64,000 bases of DNA. Source: Streptomyces sp. HUAS MG91. GTDB lineage: Bacteria > Actinomycetota > Actinomycetes > Streptomycetales > Streptomycetaceae. The notes beneath the pieces are model-generated. The model made no database searches and was not told the origin of the DNA. It was given only the letters and a program-made list of their open reading frames with translations. This document shows positions 34,344-43,540 of the stretch, in pieces. Where the stretch lies: assembly GCF_040529335.1 (NCBI RefSeq), contig NZ_CP159534.1:3038001-3102000 (forward strand), given 5' to 3'. Position 1 is the stretch's first letter; each line of letters begins with the position of its first letter. A program made the translations under genes and the position numbers.

Positions 34344-35186
34344 ATGCCTTCTTTCGACACTCCCGGACCGATCGCGGTCGGCGCCCACGTGGGCGCGGGC
34401 TCCCTACGGTTCACCGCGAGCGACCGGCACGACACCACCGTGGACGTCCGTCCCGCCAGCCCCAAGCGGGACAAGGACGTGCGCGCCGCCGAGCAGACGG
34501 AGGTCTCGTACGCGAACGGCGTGCTGACCATCACGACGAAGGAGCGCCGCTTCATCGGCCCCTCCGGCGCCGTGGACGTGACGGTCGAACTGCCCGCCGG
34601 CTCGGACATCGACGTCACCGGCTCCTGGGCCCAGATCGCCGGCGAGGGCCGGCTCGGCAGGGCCAGGGTCAAGACCTCGGGCGGCGACGTCCGCCTGGAC
34701 ACGACCGGGCCGCTCCACCTGACCGTCTCGCACGGCTCGGTCTTCGTCGACCGGGTCGAGGGCGAGGCCGAGATCACCACCAGCTCCGGCAGCGTGCGCG
34801 TCGGCACCGTCGACGGCCCCGCCACCCTGAAGAACTCGCACGGCAGCACGACCGTCGGCACCGTGACAGGCGAGCTGCGGGCGAACGGCTCCTTCGGCGA
34901 CATCGACATCCAGCGGGCCCGCGCCTCGGTCACCGCCGTCACCGCCCACGGCGCCCTGCGCGTCGCCGAAGTGACGTCCGGCACCGTCCAGTTGGAGACG
35001 TCCTACGGCGCCATCGACATCGGCGTCCGCGCGGGCACCGCCGCCTGGCTCGACGTCAGCGCCGAGCGCGGACAGGTTCACAACACGCTCGCCGACTCGG
35101 CGCCTCCGGAGGAGTCGGAGAACACTGTCGAGGTCCGCGCCAGGACGCGCTGGGGCAACATCGACATCCGCCGCGCCAAGGGCTGA
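34344..35186 (+). CDS. DUF4097 beta-strand-repeat protein
   Basis: 280 residues of short repeated strands with recurring SGSVRVGTVDG, HGSTTVGTVTG and YGAIDIGVRAG turns, which is the DUF4097 right-handed beta-structure. No signal peptide is present. It is probably an accessory factor to the downstream ABC transporter; its biochemical role is not established. The gene starts 84 bp after the RHH gene and 74 bp before the ABC ATPase on the same strand. Confidence 0.9.
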   Translation: MPSFDTPGPIAVGAHVGAGSLRFTASDRHDTTVDVRPASPKRDKDVRAAEQTEVSYANGVLTITTKERRFIGPSGAVDVTVELPAGSDIDVTGSWAQIAGEGRLGRARVKTSGGDVRLDTTGPLHLTVSHGSVFVDRVEGEAEITTSSGSVRVGTVDGPATLKNSHGSTTVGTVTGELRANGSFGDIDIQRARASVTAVTAHGALRVAEVTSGTVQLETSYGAIDIGVRAGTAAWLDVSAERGQVHNTLADSAPPEESENTVEVRARTRWGNIDIRRAKG

Positions 35187-35260
35187 CCGCCCGCCCCTCC
35201 CCGCTTCACCCCCATTCGCTTACAGACCACGCCACTTCACCCCGAGAGCCGGAGGGCTCC

Positions 35261-36262
35261 ATGCCTGCAACTGTCATGAACACGACCAGAAACGCCACGG
35301 CCGCCCCCGCCGTCTCCGTCACCGGCCTCCGCAAGTCCTACGGGGACAAGACCGTCCTCGACGGCATCGACCTGCACATCCCCGCCGGCTCGATCTTCGC
35401 GCTGCTCGGGCCCAACGGGGCCGGCAAGACCACCACCGTGCAGATCCTGTCCACCCTCGTCTCCGCCGACGCCGACAGCGGGCGGGTCCGGGTCGCGGGG
35501 CACGACCTCGCCACCGACCCCCAGGCGATCCGCGCCGCGATCGGTGTCACCGGGCAGTTCTCCGCCGTCGACGGGCTGATCACCGGCGAGGAGAACATGC
35601 TCCTCATGGCCGACCTGCACCACCTGTCCAAGAAGGAGGGCCGGCGGGTCGCCGCCGAGCTGCTGGAGCGGTTCGACCTCACGGACGCCGCGAAGAAGCC
35701 CGCCTCCACCTACTCCGGCGGCATGAAGCGCCGTCTCGACATCGCCATGACGCTCGTCGGCGACCCGCGGATCATCTTCCTCGACGAGCCCACCACGGGA
35801 CTGGACCCGCGCAGCCGCCACACCATGTGGGGCATCATCCGCGAGCTGGTCCGCGACGGCGTCACCGTGCTGCTCACCACGCAGTACCTCGAAGAGGCCG
35901 ATGAACTCGCCGACCGCATCGCGGTGTTGAACAACGGCAGGATCGCCGCCGAAGGCACCGCGGAGGAGCTCAAGCGCATCGTCCCCGGCGGCCATGTCCG
36001 CCTGCGCTTCACCGACCCGGACGCCTACCGCTCCGCGGCCTCCGCGCTCCAGGTGGCCACGCGGGACGACGAGGCGCTCAGCCTCTCGATCCCCAGCGAC
36101 GGCAGCCAGCGCGAGCTGCGCGCCATCCTCGACCGGCTGGACGCGGCCGGCATCGAGGCGGACGAACTGACCGTGCACACCCCCGACCTCGACGACGTGT
36201 TCTTCGCACTGACCGACACCACCGGCACCGTCCCCGCCCAGACCCAGGAGAACGCCCGATGA
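35261..36262 (+). CDS. ABC transporter ATP-binding protein, DrrA type
   Basis: 333 residues with Walker A (GPNGAGKTTT), signature STYSGGMKRRL, Walker B (IIFLDEPTTGLD) and the C-terminal DrrA-type extension ending in DDVFFALTD. DrrA/B-type transporters export hydrophobic compounds and are often resistance determinants. ATG 35261 has GGAGGG upstream. The stop overlaps the permease start in ATGA. It lies just outside the apparent biosynthetic cluster, so an export role for the cluster's product is possible but not shown. Confidence 0.94.
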   Translation: MPATVMNTTRNATAAPAVSVTGLRKSYGDKTVLDGIDLHIPAGSIFALLGPNGAGKTTTVQILSTLVSADADSGRVRVAGHDLATDPQAIRAAIGVTGQFSAVDGLITGEENMLLMADLHHLSKKEGRRVAAELLERFDLTDAAKKPASTYSGGMKRRLDIAMTLVGDPRIIFLDEPTTGLDPRSRHTMWGIIRELVRDGVTVLLTTQYLEEADELADRIAVLNNGRIAAEGTAEELKRIVPGGHVRLRFTDPDAYRSAASALQVATRDDEALSLSIPSDGSQRELRAILDRLDAAGIEADELTVHTPDLDDVFFALTDTTGTVPAQTQENAR

Positions 36263-37038
36263 GCACCTTCGCCCTCGCCGTCCGCGACTCGAACACGATG
36301 CTGCGCCGCAATCTCCTGCACGCGCGCCGCTACCCGTCGATGACGCTGAACCTGCTGCTCACGCCGGTCGTCCTGCTGCTGCTCTTCGTCTACGTCTTCG
36401 GTGACGTGATGAGCGGCGGCGCCGGCCGCGACGCCTACCTCGCCTATCTCCTGCCCGGCATCGCGCTGATGACGGTCGGCTCGACCACCATCGGCACCGC
36501 GGTCTCGGTCGCCATGGACATGAGCGAGGGCATCATCGCCCGGTTCCGCACGATGGCCATCCACCGCGGCTCGGTGCTCATCGGGCACGTCGTCGGCAGC
36601 GTCATCCAGTCCGTGGCCAGTGTCGTGCTGGTCGGCGCCGTCGGTGTCGCCCTCGGGTTCCGCTCCACCGACGCCACCGCCCTGGAATGGCTCGCCGCGT
36701 TCGGGCTCATCGCCCTCTTCTCCCTCGCCCTGACCTGGATCGCCGTGGGCATGGGCCTGATCAGCCCGAACGCCGAGGCCGCCAGCAACAACGCGATGCC
36801 GCTGATCTTCCTGCCGCTGATCTCCAGCGCGTTCGTGCCGCTGCACTCGATGCCGGGCTGGTTCCAGCCGATCGCCGAGTACCAGCCCTTCACGCCCGCC
36901 ATCGAGACCCTGCGCGGCCTGCTCCTCGGCTCGGAGATCGGGAACAACTGGTGGATCGCCCTCGCCTGGAGCGTCGGGCTCGCCGTCCTCGGCTACTTCT
37001 GGTCGGCCTCCACCTTCAACAACACCGGGAAGAAGTGA
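36259..37038 (+). CDS. ABC transporter permease, DrrB/ABC-2 type
   Basis: 259 residues with about six hydrophobic segments (for example LNLLLTPVVLLLLFVYVF, ALMTVGSTTIGTAVSVAM, WIALAWSVGLAVLGYFWSAS) and the ABC-2 family motif around PLIFLPLISSAFVPLHSMPGWFQPIAEYQPFTP. It forms the membrane half of the exporter with the overlapping ATPase gene upstream. Its end is convergent with the GMC oxidoreductase gene, six bases away. Confidence 0.94.
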   Translation: MSTFALAVRDSNTMLRRNLLHARRYPSMTLNLLLTPVVLLLLFVYVFGDVMSGGAGRDAYLAYLLPGIALMTVGSTTIGTAVSVAMDMSEGIIARFRTMAIHRGSVLIGHVVGSVIQSVASVVLVGAVGVALGFRSTDATALEWLAAFGLIALFSLALTWIAVGMGLISPNAEAASNNAMPLIFLPLISSAFVPLHSMPGWFQPIAEYQPFTPAIETLRGLLLGSEIGNNWWIALAWSVGLAVLGYFWSASTFNNTGKK

Positions 37039-37044
37039 CCGGGT

Positions 37045-38766
37045 TCAGAACCTCAACTCCCCGTAGGCGCCTGCCGGAACCGCAGGCGCCGCGGGGAGCA
37101 CCGGTGTCAGCGGCCGGTACTCCTCCCCCGGCCCAGGGCGCGGGTCGGGCTCGCCCTTGTTCGGCCAGTACGACATCGCGCGCTCGGCCTGCGCGGTGAT
37201 CGTCAGGGACGGATTGACGCCCAGGTTCGCGGAGACCGCCGAGCCGTCCACCACCGAGATGCCCGGATGCCCGTAGACCCGGTGGTAGGCGTCGATGACC
37301 CCGCTCTCGGGCGACTCCCCGATGGCGCAGCCGCCGAGGAAGTGCGCGGTGAGCGGCTTGCCCAGCAGCTCGCCGAGGTTGGTGCCCGCGAAGCCGTTGA
37401 TGGACTCGGCGATCAGCCCGGCGGCCTGCCAGCCCTCGGGGATGTGGACGGGGTTGGGGCGGCCGTGGCCCTGCTCGGCGGTGAGCGCCCCGCGGCGCGT
37501 CAGCTCGGTCGTCAGTGAGTTGTCGTGGGTCTGCATGACGAGCCCGATGATGGTCCGCTCCGACCAGCGCCGCAGCGCGACCGTGCGGACCACGAGCACC
37601 GGGTGGGAGAGGAACGCGAGCGCGGCGGCCAGCGGCTTCGGCAGGTTCTGCCTGTACTGGGGTACGCAGATCAGGGCCATGAGGTTGGAGCCCTTGCCGT
37701 AGCGGACGTTCTCGATGTGGGTGGTGGGGTTCGGGTGCACGGAGGAGGTGATGGCCACCCCGCGCGTGAAGTCGATGTCCGTGCGGCCGAGGCGGCGCGG
37801 CCAGGTCAACGCCCCCACCAGCGCTTCGGAGTTGGTGCGGGTCAGCACCCCGAGCCGCTGCGACAGCCGCGGCAGGACGCCGTCGGCCTTCATGCGGTGC
37901 AGCAGGGTCTGGGTGCCGTACGTGCCGGCGGCGAGGACGACGCGCCGGGCGCGCAGGACGGTGCCGCGGCCCCGGCGGCGCTTGCCGGTGGGCACGGTCT
38001 TTACCTCGTACGTGCCGTCGTCCAGCTCGCGGACGCGGGTGACGGTGGTGAGGGGGCGGACCTCGGCGCCGATGCGTTCGGCGAGGTGCAGATAGTTCTC
38101 GGTGAGGGTGTTCTTGGCACCGACGCGGCAGCCCGTCATGCACGAGCCGCACTCGGTGCAGGCGGCGCGGGCGGGCCCTGCGCCGCCGAAGTAGGGGTCG
38201 GGGACCGGCTCCCCCGGAGCGGCGGTCGTGGCGCCTTCCGCGTCCTTGCCGTCGCCGAAGAAGACGCCGACGGGGGTGAGTCGGAAGGTGTCGCCCGCGC
38301 CCATCCTGCGGGCCGCCGCGCGCAGCAGTTCGTCGGCCTCGGTGGTGGTCGGGTTGGTGCGCACGCCGAGCATGCGGCGCGCCTGGTCGTAGTAGGGGGC
38401 GAGTTCGGCCTGCCAGTCGGTGATGCCCGCCCACTGCTGGTCCTCGAAGAAGGCGGGCGGCGGGACGTAGAGGGTGTTGGCGTAGTTCAGGGAGCCGCCG
38501 CCGACGCCCGCTCCCGCGAGCACCATCACGTTCTTCATCAGGTGGATGCGCTGGATCCCGTACAGGCCGAGCCGTGGCGCCCACAGGTAGTCGCGGAGCT
38601 TCAGGGACGTACGGGGCAGGGTGTCGCGCGTGTAGCGGCGGCCCGCCTCCAGGACGGCGACGCGGTAGCCCTTCTCGGTCAGCCGGAGGGCGGCGACGGA
38701 GCCGCCGAAGCCGGAGCCGACGACGATGACGTCGAAGTCGGTCTCGGGAACAGGGGCCTCAGGCAC
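37045..38766 (-). CDS. GMC-family FAD oxidoreductase, cholesterol-oxidase-like
   Basis: 573 residues. The FAD-binding motif is VVGSGFGGSVAALRL near residue 15, followed by GAGVGGGSLNYAN and a C-terminal HFLGGCAIG with VVDGSAVSANLGVNPSLTITAQAERAM, typical of GMC enzymes acting on sterols or long-chain alcohols. A cysteine cluster CTECGSCMTGCRVGAKNT lies mid-protein. The gene overlaps the end of the acyl-CoA ligase gene by eight bases and shares its promoter, which carries paired TetR-like operators. With the ligase, SCP2 and dehydrogenase genes nearby it suggests a lipid or steroid oxidation set. Confidence 0.92.
   Translation of the reverse strand: MPEAPVPETDFDVIVVGSGFGGSVAALRLTEKGYRVAVLEAGRRYTRDTLPRTSLKLRDYLWAPRLGLYGIQRIHLMKNVMVLAGAGVGGGSLNYANTLYVPPPAFFEDQQWAGITDWQAELAPYYDQARRMLGVRTNPTTTEADELLRAAARRMGAGDTFRLTPVGVFFGDGKDAEGATTAAPGEPVPDPYFGGAGPARAACTECGSCMTGCRVGAKNTLTENYLHLAERIGAEVRPLTTVTRVRELDDGTYEVKTVPTGKRRRGRGTVLRARRVVLAAGTYGTQTLLHRMKADGVLPRLSQRLGVLTRTNSEALVGALTWPRRLGRTDIDFTRGVAITSSVHPNPTTHIENVRYGKGSNLMALICVPQYRQNLPKPLAAALAFLSHPVLVVRTVALRRWSERTIIGLVMQTHDNSLTTELTRRGALTAEQGHGRPNPVHIPEGWQAAGLIAESINGFAGTNLGELLGKPLTAHFLGGCAIGESPESGVIDAYHRVYGHPGISVVDGSAVSANLGVNPSLTITAQAERAMSYWPNKGEPDPRPGPGEEYRPLTPVLPAAPAVPAGAYGELRF
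37059..37095. terminator. Candidate hairpin at the convergent gene ends
   Basis: GGCGCCTGC (37066-37074) pairs with GCAGGCGCC (37082-37090), extended by an outer CCCCG/CGGGG pairing. It sits within the last codons of the GMC oxidoreductase gene, just after the permease stop, and could end transcripts of the ABC operon. Confidence 0.4.
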
Positions 38767-40681
38767 CGTAGAGCTCCTCTATCTCCCGTTCGTACGCCGC
38801 CATGACCGCGGGCCGTTTGATCTTCAGGGACGGGGTGAGGAGGCCGTTGTCCTCGGTGAACTCGCCCTCGACCAGAGTGAATTTGCGGATGGACTCGGCG
38901 CGGGAGACCGCTTCGTTGGCGTAGTCGACGGCCCTTTGGACGTCGGCGACGATGCGCGGGTCGGCGATCACCTCGCTGAGCGGGGTGTCGGCGGGCATCT
39001 TACGGACGGACAACCAGTGGGCCACGGACTCGGGTTCGAGGGTGATGACGGCGGCGACGTAGGAGCGGTTGTCGCCGACGACGATGCACTGGCCGACGGG
39101 CGAGCGGCTGCGCAGCCGGTCCTCCAGGACGGCCGGGGAGACGTTCTTGCCGCCACTGGTGACGAGGATGTCCTTCTTGCGGCCGGTGATCGTGAGGTAG
39201 CCCTCGTCGTCGAGCGCGCCGAGGTCGCCGGTGGCGAACCAGCCGTCGGCGTCGAGGACTTCGCCGCTCGCCGCGTCGTTGTTCCAGTACCCGCCGAAGA
39301 CGATGCCGCCCTTGACCAGCACCTCGCCGTCGTCGGCGATGCGGACGGCGGTGCCGGGCACGGGGGTGCCGACGGTGCCGGGGCGGGGCCGCAGCGGCGG
39401 GGTGATGGTGGCGGCGGCGGTGGTCTCGGTGAGGCCGTAGCCCTCGTAGACGACGATGCCGGAGGCGTAGAAGAAGAGGTTGAGGTTGCGGTCGAGGGGC
39501 GAGCCGCCGCTGATCGCGTACCGCAGCCGGCCGCCGAGTTCCTTGCGGACGCGGCGGTAGACGAGCAGGTCGTACAGTCCGGCGGCGAGCTTCAGGCCGG
39601 CGCCGGGGCCCTGCCCGGTCTCCAGGAACTTCGCGAGGTGCCGCTCGCCGAAGTTCACGGCGATCCGGTCGGCCCGGTCGAAGGAGGAGCCGCGGCCGAT
39701 CTTCTCGGCGGTGGCCCGCCCGGTGTCGTGGATCTTCTCGAAGAGGTACGGCACGCCGACCACGAACGTCGGCCGGAACGAGCGGAGTTCGGGCCGCAGC
39801 TCGTCCGGCTTGATGCTCGCGCAGTGCCCCAGTTCGATACGGGCCAGCAGGCACGCCACCTGGATGGTGCGGCCCAGGATGTGCGCGAGGGGGAGGAAGA
39901 GCAGCGTCGAGGCGGTCTGGCCGGTGATGGCCTTGAAGATGGGGTGCAGCAGTTCGACGGTGTTGGCGGCCTCCGCGTACAGGTTGCCGTGGGTCAGGAC
40001 GCAGCCCTTGGGGCGGCCCGTGGTGCCCGAGGTGTAGCAGACGGTCGCGATGGTGTCGGAGGTGAGAGCGGCACGCCGCTTGGTGACCTCCTCGTCGGAC
40101 ACCTCCCGTCCCTGGGTGGCGAGTTCGAGGACGGCGCCCGCGTCCAGCTGCCAGATGCGCGGGCGGTCCGGGGCGGGCAGCGCGGCTTCGGCGGCGGCCT
40201 GGTTCTCCGGGGTCTCCACGATCAGCAGGCGGGCGCCCGAGTCCCGCACGATCCACTCGATCTGCCCGGGCGAGGACGTGGCGTAGATGGGGACGGTCTG
40301 GCCGCCCGCCGCCCAGATCGCGAAGTCGAGGACCTCCCACTCGTAGCGGGTGCGCGACATCAGCGCGACGCGGCCGCCCGGTTCGAGCCCGGCGGCGATC
40401 AGTCCCTTGGCGGCGGCGGTGACCTCGCGGGCGAACGCGGCGGCGGTGACCGGCTTCCACTCGCCGGCCTCCTTGCGGCGCAGGACCACCGTGTCCGGCG
40501 CCTCGGCGGCGTTCAGGAACGGGATGTCGGCGGGGGTGCCGCCGCCCTCCGGTGGCGTGGCGAGCGGCGCGGTGCGCGCCTCGCGGACCACTCCCCGCTC
40601 GTCCCTGACGAGGTCGATCTGGACGCGGTCGGCCAGGTCGCTGCGCTTCCTGGCCCGCTTCAGATCCTTGCGTACGCCCAT
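38759..40681 (-). CDS. Long-chain acyl-CoA ligase (FadD15-like)
   Basis: 640 residues. The AMP-binding motif is CYTSGTTGRPKGCVLTHGN, then GYGLTETTAA, WFATGDLGALDDEGYLTITGRKKD and a C-terminal lysine region ITGRKKDILVTSGGKNVSP. It activates long-chain fatty acids to CoA esters with ATP. ATG 40681 has GGGAG seven bases upstream; an in-frame start eleven codons earlier lacks support. It is co-transcribed with the GMC oxidoreductase and probably controlled by the TetR protein encoded upstream. Confidence 0.93.
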   Translation of the reverse strand: MGVRKDLKRARKRSDLADRVQIDLVRDERGVVREARTAPLATPPEGGGTPADIPFLNAAEAPDTVVLRRKEAGEWKPVTAAAFAREVTAAAKGLIAAGLEPGGRVALMSRTRYEWEVLDFAIWAAGGQTVPIYATSSPGQIEWIVRDSGARLLIVETPENQAAAEAALPAPDRPRIWQLDAGAVLELATQGREVSDEEVTKRRAALTSDTIATVCYTSGTTGRPKGCVLTHGNLYAEAANTVELLHPIFKAITGQTASTLLFLPLAHILGRTIQVACLLARIELGHCASIKPDELRPELRSFRPTFVVGVPYLFEKIHDTGRATAEKIGRGSSFDRADRIAVNFGERHLAKFLETGQGPGAGLKLAAGLYDLLVYRRVRKELGGRLRYAISGGSPLDRNLNLFFYASGIVVYEGYGLTETTAAATITPPLRPRPGTVGTPVPGTAVRIADDGEVLVKGGIVFGGYWNNDAASGEVLDADGWFATGDLGALDDEGYLTITGRKKDILVTSGGKNVSPAVLEDRLRSRSPVGQCIVVGDNRSYVAAVITLEPESVAHWLSVRKMPADTPLSEVIADPRIVADVQRAVDYANEAVSRAESIRKFTLVEGEFTEDNGLLTPSLKIKRPAVMAAYEREIEELYGA

Positions 40682-40771
40682 TGACGGCTCCCGGTCGCGC
40701 GGCTGCTGCGGCACTGCTGAACTCAGGTGCTTGCCCGTCCCCGTCGGCGTCCTGTCGACTCCGGGACGAAC

Positions 40772-40801
40772 TTACTCGGGGGTCAACTTACTCACGCGTA
40801 A
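40772..40801. promoter_or_regulatory. Paired TTAC-N6-GTAA operators before the acyl-CoA ligase gene
   Basis: TTACTCGGGGGTCA (40772-40785, one mismatch in the right half) and TTACTCACGCGTAA (40788-40801) are dyads with starts 16 bp apart. The same layout occurs at 41575-41604 before the TetR and SCP2 genes. They sit about 90-110 bp upstream of the ligase start and are likely sites for that TetR protein. Confidence 0.65.
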
Positions 40802-40857
40802 GGAAAATTCAATGGGTCGTGCGCGAATCCGGGCCCATGAGACGGACGGAGGGCGGG

Positions 40858-41544
40858 TCACCCCTCCGGCAGCCACGCCTCGCCGTCGAGGACGTCCCGC
40901 ATGCCCACCCACACCATGTTCATCAGCCGCAGCGTGACGGCCTCCGGCGACTGGCCGGGGTGGTGCTCCATCCAGTCGGTGAGCGAGTCGGCGGCGCCGA
41001 CCAGGGCGTGGGCGACGAAGTCGGCGTCCTGCCCGCCGAGCCGCGCGCCGCGCCCGCTCTCCGTGATCCCGTCCCTGATCAGGCCGGCCACCTCGGCCAT
41101 GACCGCGCGCCGGGCCTCGGCGACCGCGGCGGCGATGGCCTCGGACAGCTCGGAGGCCTGCCGGTGCAGCACGACCCAGCTGTCGCGGTGCGCGGTGACG
41201 AACGCGAAGAACGCCGAGAGCCCGGCGTACAGCCGCAGTTCGGGCGCGGCGCCCGCGCCCCGGGCTGCCTCCTGGAAGGCGGCGACGAGCCGCTCGGCCT
41301 CCCGGCGCAGGCACGCCAGGAACAGCCCTTCCTTCGAATCCAGGTACAGATAGACCATCGGCTTGGAGATCCCGGCGAGTTCGGCGATCTCGTCGACGGA
41401 GGCGGCGTGATAGCCGCGCTTGGCGAAGATGCCGACGGCCACGTCGATGATCTGCTGCTCGCGCACTTTCCGGGGCACGCGCTTGCGCCGCGCCACCGGC
41501 CGTCCCGCCGTGCGCCCTTGAGCCGCTCCCGATGTGCCCGTCAC
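40858..41544 (-). CDS. TetR-family transcriptional regulator
   Basis: 228 residues. The N-terminal helix-turn-helix is VDEIAELAGISKPMVYLYLDSKEGLF, followed by a helical ligand-binding domain. An Arg/Lys-rich tail of ~25 residues precedes the HTH. It starts with GTG at 41544 and is divergent from the SCP2 gene. Matching dyads in its own promoter and in the acyl-CoA ligase promoter indicate it represses both directions and probably senses an acyl-CoA or lipid ligand. Confidence 0.93.
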   Translation of the reverse strand: MTGTSGAAQGRTAGRPVARRKRVPRKVREQQIIDVAVGIFAKRGYHAASVDEIAELAGISKPMVYLYLDSKEGLFLACLRREAERLVAAFQEAARGAGAAPELRLYAGLSAFFAFVTAHRDSWVVLHRQASELSEAIAAAVAEARRAVMAEVAGLIRDGITESGRGARLGGQDADFVAHALVGAADSLTDWMEHHPGQSPEAVTLRLMNMVWVGMRDVLDGEAWLPEG

Positions 41545-41574
41545 TCTTGTCAGCCTACCTACCTCGCCGTAACC

Positions 41575-41604
41575 TTACCAAGCAGTAAGTTTACTTGGCA
41601 GTAA
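41575..41604. promoter_or_regulatory. Paired TTAC-N6-GTAA operators in the TetR/SCP2 divergent promoter
   Basis: TTACCAAGCAGTAA (41575-41588) and TTACTTGGCAGTAA (41591-41604) are perfect TTAC/GTAA dyads with starts 16 bp apart. The right one touches the AAGGAG ribosome binding site of the SCP2 gene, so bound protein would block that gene directly. Confidence 0.75.
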
Positions 41605-41617
41605 GGAGACTGGGTCC

Positions 41618-42085
41618 ATGAGTGGTGCCGACGACATCGCCTCCCTCGACTTCGCGAGCGTCACGCCCGAGGAGTTCGCCCGGATCGTGAAGGGCCTGTC
41701 AACGAAGGAGATCAACGAGATCGCGCAGGACGCCACGCTGCGCGCCCGGGTCCTGAAGGAGGTGTTCGGGCGCATGGAGCGGCAGTTCAAGCCGGATGTC
41801 GCGGGCTCGCTCGACGCGCTGATCCGCTGGAAGGTGACCGGTCAGGGCGACACCGAGGACGCGGTCTACGAGACGAAGATCGCGAACGCCACGTGCACGG
41901 TGACCGAGGGCCGCTCGAACGCCGAGCCGCGCGTCACGCTCGTCATGGGCGACGCCGACTTCCTGAAGCTGGTCTCCGGGAACTCCTCGCCGGTCACGAT
42001 GTTCATGATGCGCAAGGTGAAGATCGCGGGCGATGTCGCGCTCGCGGCGGGCCTGACCCGCTACTTCGACATTCCCAAGGCATAG
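41618..42085 (+). CDS. SCP2-type sterol/lipid-binding protein
   Basis: 155 residues. The SCP2 fold is visible as AGSLDALIRWKVTGQGD, YETKIANATCTVTEG, RVTLVMGDADFLKLVSGNSSPVTMFMMRKVKIAGDVALAAGL. It binds acyl chains or sterols. AAGGAG precedes ATG 41618. It is followed after 19 bp by an acyl-CoA dehydrogenase gene, forming a two-gene unit under the paired TetR-like operators. Confidence 0.92.
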   Translation: MSGADDIASLDFASVTPEEFARIVKGLSTKEINEIAQDATLRARVLKEVFGRMERQFKPDVAGSLDALIRWKVTGQGDTEDAVYETKIANATCTVTEGRSNAEPRVTLVMGDADFLKLVSGNSSPVTMFMMRKVKIAGDVALAAGLTRYFDIPKA

Positions 42086-42104
42086 GGCGGGGCGGGGTTC
42101 GGAC

Positions 42105-43316
42105 ATGGCTTTCTCTCTCGAACTGGACGAGGAGCAGCGGGATCTGCGCGACTGGGTGCACGGTTTCGCGGCGGACGTGGTCCGCCCGGCCGCGGCCGAG
42201 TGGGACGAGCGCGAGGAGACTCCCTGGCCGGTGATCCAGGAGGCCGCGAAGATCGGCCTGTACGGGTTCGAGTCGCTCGCCGAGCTGTTCGGCGACCCGA
42301 GCGGCATCTCGCTCCAGATCGCCAACGAGGAGCTGTTCTGGGGCGACGCCGGCATCGGCATGGCGCTGTTCGGCACGTCGCTCGCGGTCGCCGGGATCTT
42401 CTCCTCCGGCACGCCCGACCAGCTGGCCGAGTGGGTGCCGCAGTGCTACGGCGACGAGGACGACCCGAAGGTGGCGGCCTTCTGCGTGTCCGAGCCGCAG
42501 GCGGGTTCGGACGTGGCGGCGATGCGGACGCGGGCCCGGTACGACGAGGCGCGCGACGAGTGGGTGCTCAGCGGCCAGAAGGCCTGGATCACCAACGGCG
42601 GCATCGCCAACGTCCACGTGGTCGTCGCCTCCGTCGACCCGGAGCTGGGCTCGCGCGGGCAGGCCGCCTTCATCGTGCCGCCGGGCACGCGCGGCCTCGA
42701 AGGCGCCAAGAAGATACGCAAGCTGGGGCTGCGCGCCTCGCACACGGCGGACGTCTTCCTCGACGACGTACGGGTTCCGGGGCACTGCCTGCTCGGCGGC
42801 AAGGAGAAGCTGGACGCGCGGCTCGCGCGGGCCCGCGAGGGCGGCCGGGCCAAGGGGCAGGCCGCCATGTCGACGTTCGAGGTCAGCAGGCCGACGGTCG
42901 GCGCCCAGGCGCTGGGTATCGCGCGCGCCGCGTACGAGTACGCGCTGGAGTACGCGGGCGACCGGCACGCGTTCGGCCGGCCCATCATCGAGAACCAGGC
43001 GATCGCGTTCGCCCTCGCCGACCTCCGTACGGAGATCGAGGCGTGCCGGCTGCTGATCTGGCAGGCGTCGTGGATGGCCCGCAACGACAAGGTGTTCGAC
43101 GCCGGGCAGGGCTCGATGTCGAAGCTCCGCGCCGGTGAACTGGCCGTCGCCGCCTCGGAGAAGGCCATCCAGGTGCTCGGCGGCGCCGGGTACAGCCGGG
43201 AGCACCCGGTGGAACGGATGTACCGGGACGCGAAGATCTACACGATCTTCGAGGGAACGAGCGAGATCCAGCGCCTGGTGATCGCCCGGGCCATCTCGGG
43301 GCGGCAGATTCGGTGA
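42105..43316 (+). CDS. Acyl-CoA dehydrogenase
   Basis: 403 residues with the full family pattern: AFCVSEPQAGSD, KAWITNGGIANVHVV, KLGLRASHTADVFLDDVRVP, then IQVLGGAGYSREHPVERMYRDAKIYTIFEGTSEIQR with the catalytic Glu. It belongs to fatty-acid or sterol side-chain beta-oxidation. It is a normal-length catabolic member, unlike the split ACAD2 of the biosynthetic cluster. It is probably co-transcribed with the SCP2 gene. Confidence 0.95.
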   Translation: MAFSLELDEEQRDLRDWVHGFAADVVRPAAAEWDEREETPWPVIQEAAKIGLYGFESLAELFGDPSGISLQIANEELFWGDAGIGMALFGTSLAVAGIFSSGTPDQLAEWVPQCYGDEDDPKVAAFCVSEPQAGSDVAAMRTRARYDEARDEWVLSGQKAWITNGGIANVHVVVASVDPELGSRGQAAFIVPPGTRGLEGAKKIRKLGLRASHTADVFLDDVRVPGHCLLGGKEKLDARLARAREGGRAKGQAAMSTFEVSRPTVGAQALGIARAAYEYALEYAGDRHAFGRPIIENQAIAFALADLRTEIEACRLLIWQASWMARNDKVFDAGQGSMSKLRAGELAVAASEKAIQVLGGAGYSREHPVERMYRDAKIYTIFEGTSEIQRLVIARAISGRQIR

Positions 43317-43344
43317 CGTCGGGGGTGTCGGGCGCGGGTGCGCG

Positions 43345-43515
43345 GGGGGCTGGTCGCGCAGTTCCCCGCGCCCCTTGTCGGGTTGTCGATCAACTGACGG
43401 CCGGTGGCCGCTTCTCGCGCAGTTCCCCGCGCCCCTGAGGCAGGCGCTTCGCGCCGCCGCCCTGAAGGCCGCAGGCCTTTCAGGGGCGCGGGGAACTGCG
43501 CGACCAGCCACGACG
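43345..43515. repeat. Streptomyces-type interspersed palindrome (copies 1-3)
   Basis: The core GTCGCGCAGTTCCCCGCGCC occurs at 43352-43374 and (without its first bases) at 43415-43436, and inverted at 43480-43513. The last two pair to form a large hairpin with a GCAGGCCT-type inner stem. It lies between the acyl-CoA dehydrogenase and ABC permease gene ends and probably terminates transcripts from both sides. Confidence 0.8.
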
Positions 43516-43540
43516 GGAGGCGCGGACGGGGAACGGGGCG

